Shown here: positions 1-10,839 of the stretch, piece by piece | Numbering within the stretch: position 1 is the stretch's first letter | Layout: the number at the start of each line of letters is the position of its first letter | From: Timema cristinae | Lineage: Eukaryota; Arthropoda; Insecta; Phasmatodea; Timematidae | Assembly: GCA_039000515.1 (NCBI GenBank) | Contig: JBCFYV010009882.1 | Span: 107,278,821 to 107,342,820 of the forward strand | Direction of reading: 5' to 3' | DNA length: 64,000 bases | The notes under the pieces: generated by a model | Databases searched by the model: none | Told to the model about the DNA's origin: nothing | Seen by the model: the letters and a program-made list of their open reading frames with translations, nothing else | Position numbers and translations under genes: made by a program

Positions 1-846
1 TATGATCAAGTAGCAGCAGTCATAGAAAATAATCAAAGTGCTTATCAAACTCAGGTGGAAAACAATGTCTTGCCCACTGAAAATGATATTGCACCAGATA
101 TAGGTCAGAAAGAAATTGTTGATCAAGAAAAAAGGGAGGATCTGATAATGATATAAAGTCTAGGAGTAAATAGTGAAGGAAAGGAAATAATAACAAATCA
201 AATGGTAGCAGATCCTATAAAAGACTTTCATGAAATCATGAGCATTTTGTTGGCAGAAATTAGAGAGAGCAGTAACAAAACTAATCAAAAAATAGACGCA
301 AATAGTCAAAAAATAGAAGCAATTAGTCTAGATCTAGGGCAGAAGATTAAAGAAAGCGATATAGATTTAAAAATAGAAATAGAAGCAAATAAAAATTTTC
401 TATGTGAACAAATTGAGCAAAGTAGACAGATTTGCGAGAAAAGATTTGGGGAAGTAGACTTAAAAATTGACCAGCTAGAAAAAACTAATAAAGAATTTAC
501 TATTCATTTTAGTCAATTTGGAAAAGATTTAGTAACATTGGGTGAGAAACAAGTTAATTTAGAGGATGGACAGGAGAAGTTGAGAGAAAATTATTTAGAG
601 CTTGCAAAAGAAACAAACATAAACAAAAGTAAAATTGATGATGTTGAAAAAGATTTTAAATGGAAATTAAAAGGTGTAGAGAATCAAATAGTAAATTTGG
701 ATCTTCAGGTTAGTCAGGCAAAAACAACTGTAGAAATAGTACAGTCAGTTTTAGAAAGTGAGGTCAATAAGAACTTAATTACAACTCAGATAAGTGAGGT
801 CGTAATGAAAGAATGTAAACAGCCGGGGAGAATCGTAAAGGATTAA
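1..846 (+). pseudogene. Gag-only retroelement copy 1: N-terminal and coiled-coil part of gag
   Basis: This is the front part of a retroelement gag, entering from outside the window. An open frame runs from base 1 to a stop near 161. A second frame from 202 to 846 (214 codons) is rich in Lys, Glu, Asn and Gln with heptad-like spacing, so it is a long coiled coil. Coiled-coil gag N-termini usually help particles assemble. Copy 2 at 26020-26870 has the same layout and composition, and shares short motifs such as VEIVQS versus VQVVQS. The frame change between the two pieces marks it as broken. No signal peptide or enzyme motif is visible. The match to copy 2 is by eye and moderate; the capsid part downstream is the stronger link. 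Confidence 0.6.
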
Positions 847-986
847 TTAGGGAGAATAGTGAGTCAGTAGGAATAATGAATAGAAGAATTAACGAATTAG
901 CTAAAGAATTTAAACCAACCTAAAATGTTGGGGAAGTTGTAAGTAGTGTAAGTAACCACTCTAACATATCCAAGGGTTTAAATGAG

Positions 987-1812
987 GTGACAATGTCTCT
1001 TATTCCAAAGTACAGGGGACGAAAGGGCAATGTGTCAGCAGTTCAGTGCCTTCAAAAAATTGAACGAGTAATAAAAGGGGGACATTTTAGTGAACAGAAT
1101 AAAATAGAAATATGGATGTCTAATTTGGAAGGAGAAGCTTGGGTATGGGCTGATAACTTAGAAGATCAGTGGGAAACTTACCAACAAGCTAAGGAACTTT
1201 TTTTAGAAAAGTACTGGTCACAAGCGATGCAATATGACTTTCTGCAACTTATTTTTAATGGACGGTATGATCCTAGAAATGGCACGTTGAGTGAATATCT
1301 TCATAAGTTCATTACTCAGGCAAGTTATTTGAGATATCCAATAGAAGAGCATAGGTTGATAGGGACACTTAACTCATCATTTTCCCATCCCAGTTCAAGA
1401 GGTATTGATAGGTACCAACATGATGAACCTAAAGGAAATGGAAAGAATATTAGTAGCGTTTGATGATAGGAGAAATCGAAATAAAGAATGGGAAAGTAAA
1501 AGTAGCCCACCAAGGGAACAATTTGATAGGTACAGACAGGAACAGATTCCATATAACGATGGGAACAGAGAGAGGAATAGTAGGCCTAATAGACCCCCTC
1601 CTTTTGACTCTCAAGGTCAGGGACAAGGACAGTTTCTTCCCCATCAACAATGGAAGAGAGAAGGGAATCAAAGACCTCCTAACACTACGAATCCAAATTG
1701 GTCAAACAACAATAATGTAGGTCAAACTAATGTAACAACTGCACAAGTTCATCAACCAGCAAGTTTAAATCGGATACAGTCATTACCAGGGATAGCAGGT
1801 CAGGAAAACTGA
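987..1812 (+). pseudogene. Gag-only retroelement copy 1: capsid-like part of gag, frameshifted
   Basis: This is a retrotransposon capsid domain. The frame 987-1463 contains MSLIPKYRG, CLQKIERV, a Trp-rich stretch (GEAWVWADNLEDQWETY) and YDPRNGTLSEYLHKF, typical of Ty3/gypsy-type gag. Near base 1400 the frame shifts. The C-terminal part continues in the 1405-1812 frame (NLKEMERILVAFDDRRN) and then becomes Gln/Asn/Pro-rich with no zinc knuckle. The same order (LQKIER, LEGEA, YPLEEHRL, VKEMERVLIGFDNR) occurs in copy 2 at 27003-27254, so the two are homologous. No protease or reverse transcriptase follows in the next 2 kb. A single indel near 1400 separates the halves. Confidence 0.75.
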
Positions 1813-3936
1813 TTGCCCAATCACGTGATAGTCCGTACGTGGGAGGGTATTGGCAAGGAAATCGGACCATTGAACGGTTAATCATTTGAAATTTGTGTCA
1901 CAAAATATTATTTTACATGGTAATTATGAGGAAGTTTTTCAATGAGGGGAAGTTAAGGTTAGAACTTCTGTTTTGTTTTATTGTGTCAGGAAGTATTGTT
2001 ATAAATTCATTGTAATTAACATGAATGATACAAGTGGTCTTTCACAAGTGAAAGGATGTTTCATGAAACTGCTGTCATTGATCAGTTAGGATGTATGATA
2101 TTTGGATAGGACACAATAAAGGGTTAATCTGTTGTAAAATGTAGTATATTATGTAAGAAAATCTAAAACTGTTAAGTTCAAATTAAATAAATGTTGTATA
2201 TAAAAATATTCATGGGTAAAAATAATACTTATGAGAAAAGTATAAATACTAGATTGAAAAAATCATCTGTTTTGGTATTTGATCAGAGACATTTTATTGT
2301 GAAATAGGTAGAATGAAGATTCTATGTTGATTAAGTTTTCAAACACTAAAAATAGATGTGTAGTGATTCCATAAGGAATAATATAGACTTGGAATCTAAA
2401 AGAGAATTGGAAATATCCAGGTACCAGGGTTCGAGTTTTGAAAGAGGTCAACTTCATGTTTTCGTAAGTTTGAGAAATTGGAAAGTAAACAGTGATTTTC
2501 AATAGATAAAAAATGTAACTATATCAATTAAAGTAAAAGATAATTTCATACTTTAAAATAAATTTCAATGTGAAGAGTTTTATGTTTTGACTTAAAGGCT
2601 TAATCATAGCAATAATAACAAAAATAGATAGTTGTGAAATACAAAAGTTTGTAAAAGCAAGAGAGTTGGTTGATAAACAAGGAAGAGGTTGTTTTCTTTT
2701 AATATGTGAAGTTTAGATGTTGAAGCAAACGGTGCCTTAAGATGACACGAGTAATGAGTTTTGCATGATGATGCACATTTAAGAATTGGTGAGATTATAG
2801 GGAGATATTTGGGTTGAAATGACAACCAATTGAAGTTTAAGGTGTTATGAAGGAGATTTTGGAGATAAGATATGAGGTTATAAGTTCTGCGAGGAGATAT
2901 TTAGTTGAGAAAATAATTTCAAAGGAAGTTAGTTCTCAAGCAATCAATGTGTAATAAATAAAAGGTAGAGTGGAGTTAAAAGGCATTTAAGCGATACAGG
3001 AAGGCTTAACATGTTTAAGGTGTGGAGAAAAGTACAGTTAACAACCAACTAATTTATTGTGAGTAAAAAACCAAAATAATGAATGACTATCAATATTGTA
3101 TTTATGTGCAAAGAGTAATCAAACTAAACATTCACAGTAGAACCAAATTGAAAGTTGAAATTTTAATTTAAAGTTATATTAAAATATATGTTTATGTAAT
3201 TGAAGCAATGATGTTTAAACTTAAAGAAAGATGTAAAATCACATTGAAGTTGACAAATGCAAAATGATAAATTCAAACTTCCAGTTATCAATATAAGTAG
3301 AGGTGGAAACGAATCAACGATAGGAAAACAATGGTACACATGCTATGTAATATCAGAATGTCAGATTTAATACCAACAGTGATTGAATAGTTTGTAAATG
3401 AGTTGAAAATATCAGGGTATAGATATGATAATATTGAGGTGAGGTAATCACACCACAAATAACAAGTGATTTGTAATCAAGTAACAAAGACAAGTTTTAA
3501 ATGATATTTAGTTTCTTTCGGTATTTACAGATGTAAAGTGTTTTACGTTCATTAAGTGATAGTTTTTAAGAACAACAAATGAACTTTTGAGAAAAAGAAA
3601 TTTGTGTAAAATATATAAACAATTTCAGTATTGCAATGTAAAAATATATTAAATATCTATATTCAAGAGTTATTTTGTGACAAGACAAAAAGAAAAACAT
3701 TATATGATGTAACTCTACTATGCAACAAGAGCATATATAAATAATTATAACTTTTGAGTTCAAAACTCCTCTTAACATAATAATGCTATATTATTGGTAA
3801 ATTAAGTATGACTTGCATACATTTCAAGATTCATGTTTAGTAAGTAAGAATGGTAATTTAAGATGTAAGTGAAGATTGTATTGCTTGCTATCGAAGATCA
3901 TTGCATTTCTATTCATCCAGCAACCAGGGGAAGTAC
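1813..3936 (+). other. Non-coding 3' part of gag-only copy 1 or old intergenic DNA
   Basis: About 2.1 kb of very AT-rich sequence with many stops and no recognisable protein. By position it could be the untranslated 3' part of the gag-only element. It ends in a purine-rich stretch (AGGGGAAGTAC) directly before the TGTAATG of the LTR at 3937, as a polypurine tract would. I see no clear similarity to the matching region of copy 2. Confidence 0.35.
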
Positions 3937-4704
3937 TGTAATGATATCGATTTTCCTGGCTTTATTAATATTTGAGATCATATTTCCTTTTTTCAGTTGA
4001 CTTGATTTAAACTTATCTTTTCTAAGATACGGCCATGTTTTTTTTATTTCATTTAGCTGCACGTGTCAAGGGCATGGTCTGATTTCCGGGTAATATTGCG
4101 CAGTAAAATAATAGCAGGTGCATAGTGACGCCAAACCAGATTTAGTTTCGCGCTCATAGATAATTTCCCTATTGGTCGATGGAAAGAAATCAAGTAATGA
4201 TCTGGGTTCGAGAGTATCTTTTTCTACGGGGTTCACAATCAACAAGGCAGCAAGACGCTTGGCTTGCTGACGCCAGTTGAGAGAGACTCCTCGTCTTAGG
4301 TAGTTGATAGACGTATGCAGGCGTTGTATAAAGATGTAATAACATATAGGCATTGCCTAACTAGTGTATCATAATGAATACAAATATTCTACAGTTGATA
4401 AAATAATGTGCAAATAAAACTTAACATATAAAGTACAAGGAAGTCTTAATATTCAAAAATATCACCCAATCATATAACCTTAGAAAGTATAATATATAAT
4501 TGTTACAAATGACATACAACGTGAGGCTTACATAATGGTGTATGTTATAATTGACGTACAATGCGGGATACGACATGACTTTATTGTATATGTTACAATT
4601 GACATACAACGTGAGGCAAGAGGCTAGATTTTATTATATTTATTATAATTGACGTACAACGCGGGACACAATACGATGCAAAAGACTATATTATAAACGT
4701 TACA
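3937..4704 (+). repeat. LTR (5' LTR of the gypsy element, possibly also 3' LTR of copy 1)
   Basis: The segment starts TGTAATGATATC and ends GTTACA. It is followed after two bases by a primer-binding-site-like sequence and then by the gypsy gag ATG at 4758. Its 3' 200 bases hold tandem copies of an LTR-end plus PBS-like unit. The presumed 3' LTR at 9723 shares only the first nine bases (TGTAATGAT), so the pairing is not proven by sequence. A minus-strand open frame at 4066-4353 inside it has no recognisable domain and I treat it as chance. Confidence 0.5.
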
Positions 4705-4728
4705 ATTGGAGCACAACGCGGGGCTCGA
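4510..4728 (+). repeat. Tandem PBS-like array at the end of the gypsy 5' LTR
   Basis: Five units begin near 4510, 4552, 4600, 4650 and 4707, spaced 42 to 57 bases. Each has a TTACAA/TATAAT-type lead and a core such as TGACATACAACGTGAGGC or TGACGTACAACGCGGGAC. The last, TGGAGCACAACGCGGGGC followed by TCGA, is closest to the complement of a tRNA-Lys 3' end (known form TGGCGCCCAACGTGGGGC) and is probably the working primer site. The earlier units lie inside the LTR. Confidence 0.7.
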
Positions 4729-4757
4729 CAACTAGACTTAATTGTATATATTACAGC

Positions 4758-5510
4758 ATGTCGTCGTTTGGATTTGAACATTTTGAAGAATTACCTAGAA
4801 AGCCTGTAACTGGCATTTTTAGTTAATAAAACTGAGGAGGTGGAGAAGGTTCCACTTCTATTAATTAGAGTAAGGTTTAAAACATACAAGCTTCTTAATA
4901 ACCATTTGATGTCAGATGCATCTAAAGACAAAAGTTATAAGCAACTAGTTCGGATGTTAAAGAGTCATTTTAGTCCGCCAAAATCTGTGGTGTCGGAGAG
5001 GGTTCAACCAGCGTTCGCAAGCGGAGTTTGAAACAGTAGCTCATTATGTAATGGAAATAAAAAGACTAGCAACCTCTTGTAATTCTGGAACATTTCTCAA
5101 GGATGCATTATGTGATCGGTTGATAAGTGGTCAACGTAACAGATCTATTCAATGCCAGTTAGCTAGGGAGAAGATTATCACATTTTAGGAGGCGTGTGAA
5201 ATGGCTGGGCGTTTATATTTAGCCAACGAACAGCTTAAGACATTTCATAAGGTAGTGCCTGATTCTGTGAATTTTGTTGGAAAGAGAGGAAAGGACAAGC
5301 AAATGAGTAAAAGAACTGGAAAGGATCCAGGAGTGCAGGGGAAGAGGTGGTGTTATAAGTATGACAGTCCTTTGCATTTGGCTGTGGAGTGTCCTTTGAA
5401 AACCAAAACAAATGCTACACATGTGGCAAGGTAGAACATATAACTACGACATGTAGATTAAAGAAAGAAAAGAATGGGCCTAAACTTAATAAAGTTAATG
5501 AGCTAGAATT
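4758..5510 (+). pseudogene. Ty3/gypsy gag, broken
   Basis: The gag of a Ty3/gypsy (K02A2.6-like) retrotransposon. An ATG at 4758 opens MSSFGFEHFEELPRKPV, the usual start for these gags, and meets a stop within about 25 codons. Capsid sequence continues at 4840-5031 (KSYKQLVRMLKSHFSPPKSVVSERVQ) and then in other frames to 5434 (EMAGRLYLANEQLK). Two zinc-knuckle remnants follow: CYKYDSPLHLAVEC at about 5350-5395 and CYTCGKVEHITTTC at about 5413-5455, the second in a shifted frame. Several stops and indels make it non-functional. It is a different gag from the one at 1-1812 and needs none of the long coiled coil. Confidence 0.85.
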
Positions 5511-5514
5511 ATGA

Positions 5515-5892
5515 CATGCCGACGAGGTAAGGGACAGTGATGCGCAGTGGGTAACAACAGTGAAATTGGATGGTAAGCCATTGGAAATGGTGATTGACAC
5601 TGGCTCTCCACGCACCTTGATGCCAGAAAGTGTGTATAGAAAAGGGTTTAGGATGAAAACTCTAGGACCGCCGTCAGTGGGACTGAATTCATACTTGGGT
5701 CATGTTTTAGATCTGAAGGGAGAATTTAGGGCCGAACTAATGCACGGACTCTCTAAGATGGAGCTTTCCATCTTAGTCGTTTCCTCTAATCGGAAAGGAT
5801 TTCTGACATTGTAGGGGATAAATATGTTACGTTTGTTGAAATTGGACTGGCAGTCAGAAGTTGTGTATGTTGGGAACATGCTACAGCACTGA
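5515..5892 (+). pseudogene. Gypsy aspartic protease
   Basis: The retropepsin that cleaves the gag-pol polyprotein. The open frame 5560-5814 holds LEMVIDTGSPRTLMPES, with the catalytic D-T-G-S motif intact at about residues 13-16. The flap region (LNSYLGHVLDLKGEF) and a hydrophobic C-terminal part (LSILVVSS) follow. A stop near 5815 replaces the expected Gly-Leu-Gly step, and the reading continues as INMLRLLKLDWQ. It lies between the gag knuckles and the RT, in normal gypsy order. Length is right for a retroelement protease, so only point damage is visible. Confidence 0.8.
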
Positions 5893-6965
5893 TCAAGTCT
5901 GGTGAAATCACTAATTTCTAAACAATCAAAGGTGTTTGACGGACCAGTGGGGGCTATTAAGGGAATAACAGTAGATGTGGTTATGAAAGAAGGAGCCACG
6001 CCTATATTTTGTAAGGCGAGAACAGTTCCTTACGCTTTGCAGGATGCGGTGGAGGAAGAATTAAAGTTGATGCGGGATGAGGGAATAATAAACATAGCCA
6101 ATGTGCTACACCGTTAGTGTGTGCACCGAATTAAAATTTAAATGTCATGTGGGGATTTTAAAATAACCCTAAATAAATTTGTGGAAGACGAACACTATCC
6201 GTTGCCCACAATGGAGAGTATTTTTTAAAAGCTATCTCGGGAAAGATATTTAGCAAAATTGATTTTTCAAAGGGGTACCTAAAGTTGCAGGTTAGTGAAG
6301 CGTCTCAACCTTTACTATTTGTAAATACGCATGTATGATTGTTCAGATTCCGCAGAATAAGTCCAGGTATTAAGAGTGTTTGTTCTCCTTTTCAATCTGT
6401 CATGGACCAAATTTTGCTAGGGTTATATCGATGATATAATAGGTACAGTGAAAGAGGTCATGAAACGTACACATGAGGTGCTTCAGAAACTAAAGGATTA
6501 TAGAGTGAAAGTAAACAAGGACAAATGTGTTTTTCTGGCATATGAAATTACCTATTTGGTTCAAAGGATTGATATGAGGGGAATTCATACAACCAAGGGA
6601 AGGGTAAAGGACATTTTAGGGGCAGCAGCACCAGAATATGTGGCATAGCTGAGAGCATTCCTAGAACTTTTGCAATTTTATAGGAAAATTCTTACCAAAC
6701 CTATCAATGGAGTTGAGTCCTTTGTATAAATTGTTGGAGAATGGCAGGAGGTGGAAGTGAGACCAAGAAGAGCAACAAGTGTTTGAGAAAAGTAAAAGGT
6801 TACTAGTGGAAAGTGACACAGCGGTGCCATTTGACTCTTCTTTGTCCATTAAGAAAACTTTCGATGCTTCCAGTAAGGATCTTGGGAGCGTGTCTTGTGT
6901 CATGTGTTCCCAGATGGTTCCATTCGACCTGTATATTTTAAGTCCAGGACATTGTCAAAAGCGTA
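5893..6965 (+). pseudogene. Gypsy reverse transcriptase, decayed
   Basis: The RNA-dependent DNA polymerase domain of the element. In order I see VKEGATPIFCKARTVPYALQ (about 5980-6047), EEELKLMRDEGII, SCGDFKITLNKFVEDEHYPL (about 6145-6205), KIDFSKGYLKLQVSEASQ (about 6258-6306) and the catalytic box YIDD at 6424-6435. LKDYRVKVNKDKCVF and RAFLELLQFYRKI-type sequence of the thumb/connection follow. Just before YIDD the expected few residues after LLLG are missing, so a short deletion sits there. The frame changes several times. The family is certain; the copy cannot make a working enzyme. Confidence 0.85.
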
Positions 6966-7270
6966 AAAGAACTATCCGCAAATAGAGAAGGAAACTTTAG
7001 CATTGATTTTCGGAGTAAAAAAATCCCACATGTATGTTTTTGGTCGTGAATTGACCCTGGTTACTGACCATAAACCATTGTATTTGTTGTCCTCCAAGAA
7101 AGGTATTCCAGAGATGGCAGCAGCTCGTATATATCTGTGGGTGCTGTTACTGTCCTCATATATTTATGAGTTGGAGTATAGAAGAGGATCTGAGATCGCT
7201 GAAGCGGATGTGTTGTCACGATTTCCGGCTGGGGATGGGAAGATGTTAGAGAAGGATAAGGATATAAATT
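6966..7270 (+). pseudogene. Gypsy RNase H domain
   Basis: The RNase H that removes the RNA strand during reverse transcription. From about 6970 the frame reads YPQIEKETLALIFGVKK, then FGRELTLVTDHKPLYLL and YRRGSEIAEADVLSRFP. The TDHKPL and ADVLSR blocks are the usual Ty3/gypsy RNase H signatures. This part is open to about 7425 without a stop, the longest intact stretch of this pol. It joins directly to the integrase zinc-binding region. Confidence 0.85.
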
Positions 7271-7424
7271 TTACTTTTGCATCTTTGGTGGAGCTACCAA
7301 TATCTAGTGGGGAAATTGGGAAAGAAACTAGGAAGGAGTTATGTCTTAGTAAAATTGTAGACTTGACACTGCATGGTTGGCTACTCCAGATGGAACGGAA
7401 ATTGATGCTTTTTTTTTCAAAATG

Positions 7425-7674
7425 ACATGAGATCTCCATTGAAGATGGGTGTCTCCTTTGGGGGAATCGAGTGGTGGTCCCAGAGGTGTATCGTCAGATC
7501 ATTTTGTCAGTGTTACACGAAGAACGCCCTAGAATTTTTAAGATGAAGGCGTTATCCTGAGGTTATGTGTGGTGGCCAGGAATTGACTCGCAGATTGAAT
7601 AAATGTACAAGAAAGTTCCATTTGTCAGGAGACTCGAGATGCTGTTCAGAGAGTACCATTCCATCAGTGAAGCT
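7425..7674 (+). pseudogene. Gypsy integrase, N-terminal zinc-binding part
   Basis: The HHCC region of integrase. Readable blocks are ISIEDGCLLWGNRVVVP, YRQIILSVLHEERP and GYVWWPGID, which match the H-H half of the zinc-binding domain (LHEE-HPG type, YVWWPGID). The C-C half is blurred by frame changes near 7610. The frame then reads up to VPFHQ and is cut by an inserted solo LTR at 7675. It resumes on the far side at 8816 as SWPLRGWQRVHIDSA, so the two parts were once continuous. Confidence 0.75.
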
Positions 7675-8815
7675 TGTACTGATCGCCTCTTAAAAAGGTA
7701 ACCAGTGACACATATTGAGCTTAATAAAAAGTGTATATTTAAAGGCCCTCCTTACCTAACTTAGCCAAGACTTAAAGAGAGCGTAAGGAAACTACTAATT
7801 AACAAAAGGTAGGTTTAGAGGGTTACACAAAACACGTGGTTTTACACAGAGATCTTTAAATCAAAATCCATTTACAAAAAAAGGACTTTAAAATTTATTA
7901 CAAAATAAAAAAAATATTAAAGACATATTATATTTTTAATTTTAAAGTAATAGAGAAAAGATTACATTTACAACTTTACCGATTTGTCAAAAAGGGTTAC
8001 ATCATAACAGATGTCTATTGTAGAAGACCAGAGAACCAAAAATATTAATAAAGATAAAGAAAATAACCTTCAACCATCATACCTAATTCCCTGTGATATT
8101 ATAATTTAAACCGTGTGGTATATAAGATGCCGACCGATACTAAATAGCAACATAAGAAAACCAGGTCTCATGGTCGACACATTTAGTGTAACATCATTAT
8201 ACAAAAAGATACAAAATAATAAAACCTAAAAAAGGTCAAAATCATAAAGATAACTACACGGAAACTTTACCTCATAATACCAAAACAAAAAATAAACAAA
8301 AAGAAAAAAGACTACATTTTAAATTTGAATTAATTCACCAATCAAGTTTTAAAAAAGAAGAAAACCAAAATTTAATGTCTCACTTCAATTGAATCCAGAG
8401 AGAGTGAAATAGTCAACGGCGTCATCTGCCTGAACAGGAAATCGTGATTTTGGTGAGGCCAATCAGCGACAAGCCCGCAAGATAAAAAAGGACCAATGGC
8501 ATGATAGTTGAAGACTTGACATAGAAAAATACTTAGAAAACAAATATACGCAAAAGGAACCCAAGGTAAAAAAACCATTAAGGTAAAATTTAATACATAA
8601 AAACAGGTACAAAGAGATGTAATTATTTAACAAAGATTGAATTAATCATTTAGAAAAGATTATTAAAAACTTTAGTTCTACTAATTCCCATCCAGATCGC
8701 CACCTACTCCGGAAGTACTGCTCTTTAATTTAAACTTTTTTCCGACAGACTTCGCTACTCACCACTACCAAAAGCTTCAAGGTCGATAGAAACTGGTCAG
8801 TTTATAACCAATACA
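7675..8815. repeat. Solo LTR inserted in the gypsy integrase
   Basis: A 1141-base segment that begins TGTACTG, ends AATACA and is flanked by the 4-base direct repeat AGCT (7671-7674 and 8816-8819). Removing it restores the reading order of the gypsy integrase across the junction, which shows it is an insertion. The TG...CA ends, the 4 bp duplication and the lack of coding sequence fit a solo LTR. The interior is very AT-rich; a 68-codon minus-strand frame at 8372-8578 is not recognisable. Which LTR family it belongs to is unknown, and its strand is undecided. Confidence 0.75.
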
Positions 8816-9345
8816 AGCTGGCCACTAAGAGGATGGCAGAGAGTTCATATTGATTCCGCAAAATTGGAAGGAACAGAATACTTAGTGTTGGTCGAAGCTC
8901 ATTCTAAATGGACAGAGGTGTTCCCCATGTCTACTACGACATCACAAAAAATAGCAAAACTAAGGACATGTTTTGCATCCTATGGTATGCTGGAGAAGCT
9001 ATTGTCTGATGGAGGTCCACAGTAGGTTTCAGATGTAATAGAAGATTATCTGAGAGGAAATGGGGTCGTGCACATAGTATCACCATCTTATCATCCAGCA
9101 TCTAATGGTCAGGCGGAAAGCTCAGTGAAGATAGTGAAAAAGGCACTCTTACGAGCTTTGAAGCAGGATCGTCAGGAAGGGAGGGAAAGAACTCTCCAGT
9201 ATAGGATAGATAATTTTCTTTTTGCCTATAAGAATACCCCTCATACAATTACGGGTAAAACCCCGGCAGAGTTATTTTTATTGTTCAGACCGAGAACTCG
9301 GTTGTCAATGTTGGAGCCTCATCTGGTGGCAAGAGTGGCGTAAAA
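8816..9345 (+). pseudogene. Gypsy integrase catalytic core
   Basis: The DDE strand-transfer core. All three acidic blocks are visible: RVHIDSAKLEG (first D, about 8840-8870), LLSDGGPQ (second D, about 9000-9025) and SYHPASNGQAESSVKIVKKA (glutamate, about 9088-9145). The second block is followed by a stop where Phe is usual. The open frame 9068-9343 continues through FAYKNTPHTITGKTPAELF, the normal end of the core. Other breaks lie between 8880 and 9060. It is the 3' half of the domain interrupted by the solo LTR. Confidence 0.85.
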
Positions 9346-9727
9346 TAAAGAAAGAGTGGAAATAAATTGGAATAGAAAGGCGAGATCACCTCAATAAGGA
9401 TTATAAGTCCTGTTACTTATCTAGCTAGGATGGGAACTAGGGTTAGGTTTGTGCATGTGGATAACTTGCGCAATTCAATGTTAGATAGTGGGAGGTTAGC
9501 CCTGTTGGGGAAAAAACTAGAAAACCAATGACCCTGTGGAAGGAGTGATTTTGCCTTTGGTAGAATATAATTAACAAGAAATTTCTCTTGGGCCAACAGA
9601 TGAGCTGTCTACAGAGAAACCACCCATCAGTTTCCCCAGTGCCTCGGAATCGCCTTGGTCATGCACCCCTCAGGCTGTGAGGCGAGCTCCTCGGGTAAGG
9701 AAGCCCCCGAGGAAGCTGGATCTGTAA
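9346..9727 (+). pseudogene. Gypsy integrase C-terminal region and end of pol
   Basis: The tail of pol after the core. Most is frameshifted, but RVRFVHVDNLR-like sequence is readable near 9440-9475. The frame ends RVRKPPRKLDL and a TAA at 9725-9727, the usual C-terminus of this gypsy group. The stop codon overlaps the first bases of the 3' LTR (TGTAATG), a compact arrangement known from related elements. There is no envelope gene between the pol end and the LTR. Confidence 0.7.
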
Positions 9728-10035
9728 TGATCCAACCACCCCTCTCTTCCCTAGAACTGAAAGCAAGATAGGGAAGAGTTTTTAAAGTAGACTAGGTAGG
9801 TTAAGTGACACTGTGAATACGGATGTAAATTATAAGGAGAGACAAGGCCAATATTTCGAAGGGGAAAGGTGTAGTATTTTAGAATAAGAAGAAGTGAAGA
9901 AGAAGAAAGTGTTGGCAACCTGACGCAACCGGAAAGAAGGAGAGAAGAGAAAGGAGGAAACCTGTTACTTGTAATGGCCGAGCTTATGGGTGGTAAGCTT
10001 TTCTGTAGCTGGAGCAATATCCATTTTTAAATGTT
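9723..10035 (+). repeat. Probable 3' LTR of the gypsy element (end uncertain)
   Basis: It starts TGTAATGATCC directly at the end of pol. It contains a purine-rich stretch (9860-9970) and the block GTTGGCAACCTGACGC, followed by AAGAAGGAGAG-type sequence and CGAGCTTATGGG, which look like typical insect gypsy LTR sequence. I cannot see a clean right end or a target duplication. Similarity to the LTR at 3937-4704 is limited to the first bases, so the two may come from different copies. Confidence 0.45.
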
Positions 10036-10839
10036 GCATCCTGTATCCACACTAATGACCAATTATTAAAAATTTAAGTAATTAATAGACTTTTTAATTT
10101 GTTGACACGTGGACGATTAAGTTTTGTCAGGTTAGGATAGTTTATAGTAAACTTATTTACCGTTTTCTCACTAAAATGTTGAAAGATTTATTTAATAAGT
10201 ATGTTTTGCTATCTTTGTAATATAACTTCTTTGTACTGGTTGACTTAAGCAATGACAAATAATCACAATCCTCCAAGTGATGCCTTTCTATTCTCTATAT
10301 TGAGTTAGCCTATTAAATAACATTAAAATAGTTACTTTAAAATATAGAATGCTTGTCAAGGTATTTGTTTATTACAGCTCATCTAAAAAAAATTGTCACA
10401 GAATTTGTCTTGGTAAAAGTGCAGTAGAGTTGCTACTTTACAAAATAAAAAAAATTGGACAGTGTGATATCAGACACAAATTTCATCGTCTCCCTATCAC
10501 CCCTAACTAATGTAATTTCAAAACTAAATGTGAATTTTGGGAGTGTAAGAACATTTTAACCTCAGTAGCAACATGTTTATTTACATTTGAGCCATACATT
10601 TCAAACTATATAAATCTGTGAGCAGTTGTACAGTTGTTAGATAAATAAACTGATACACTGCATCTCCGTGCTAACATAAGTATCAACTTAGTATATGTTT
10701 TGATCAGGAAGAAAACTATTGATTCTTTACCAACTTTGAAAGCCAGAAAGCTACACATTTGGCTTAAACATTGAGGAGGACGCTGTTTTAATGTTAATAA
10801 AAGAGTACTGTCTAGAAAGTTGGACACGAGGCAACCATA
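10036..10839. other. AT-rich DNA without a recognisable gene
   Basis: No coding signature on either strand. A minus-strand frame of 81 codons at 10606-10851 is not recognisable. The boundary with the LINE 3' end is near a short GATGATGATG-type run on the minus strand at about 10845. Confidence 0.4.

Noticed and set aside
4066..4353. Minus-strand 95-codon frame as a gene
   Set aside because: It lies inside an LTR, antisense, with no recognisable domain.
9346..9727. Envelope gene of an errantivirus-like gypsy
   Set aside because: Pol ends with its own conserved C-terminus right at the LTR; there is no room and no signal for env.
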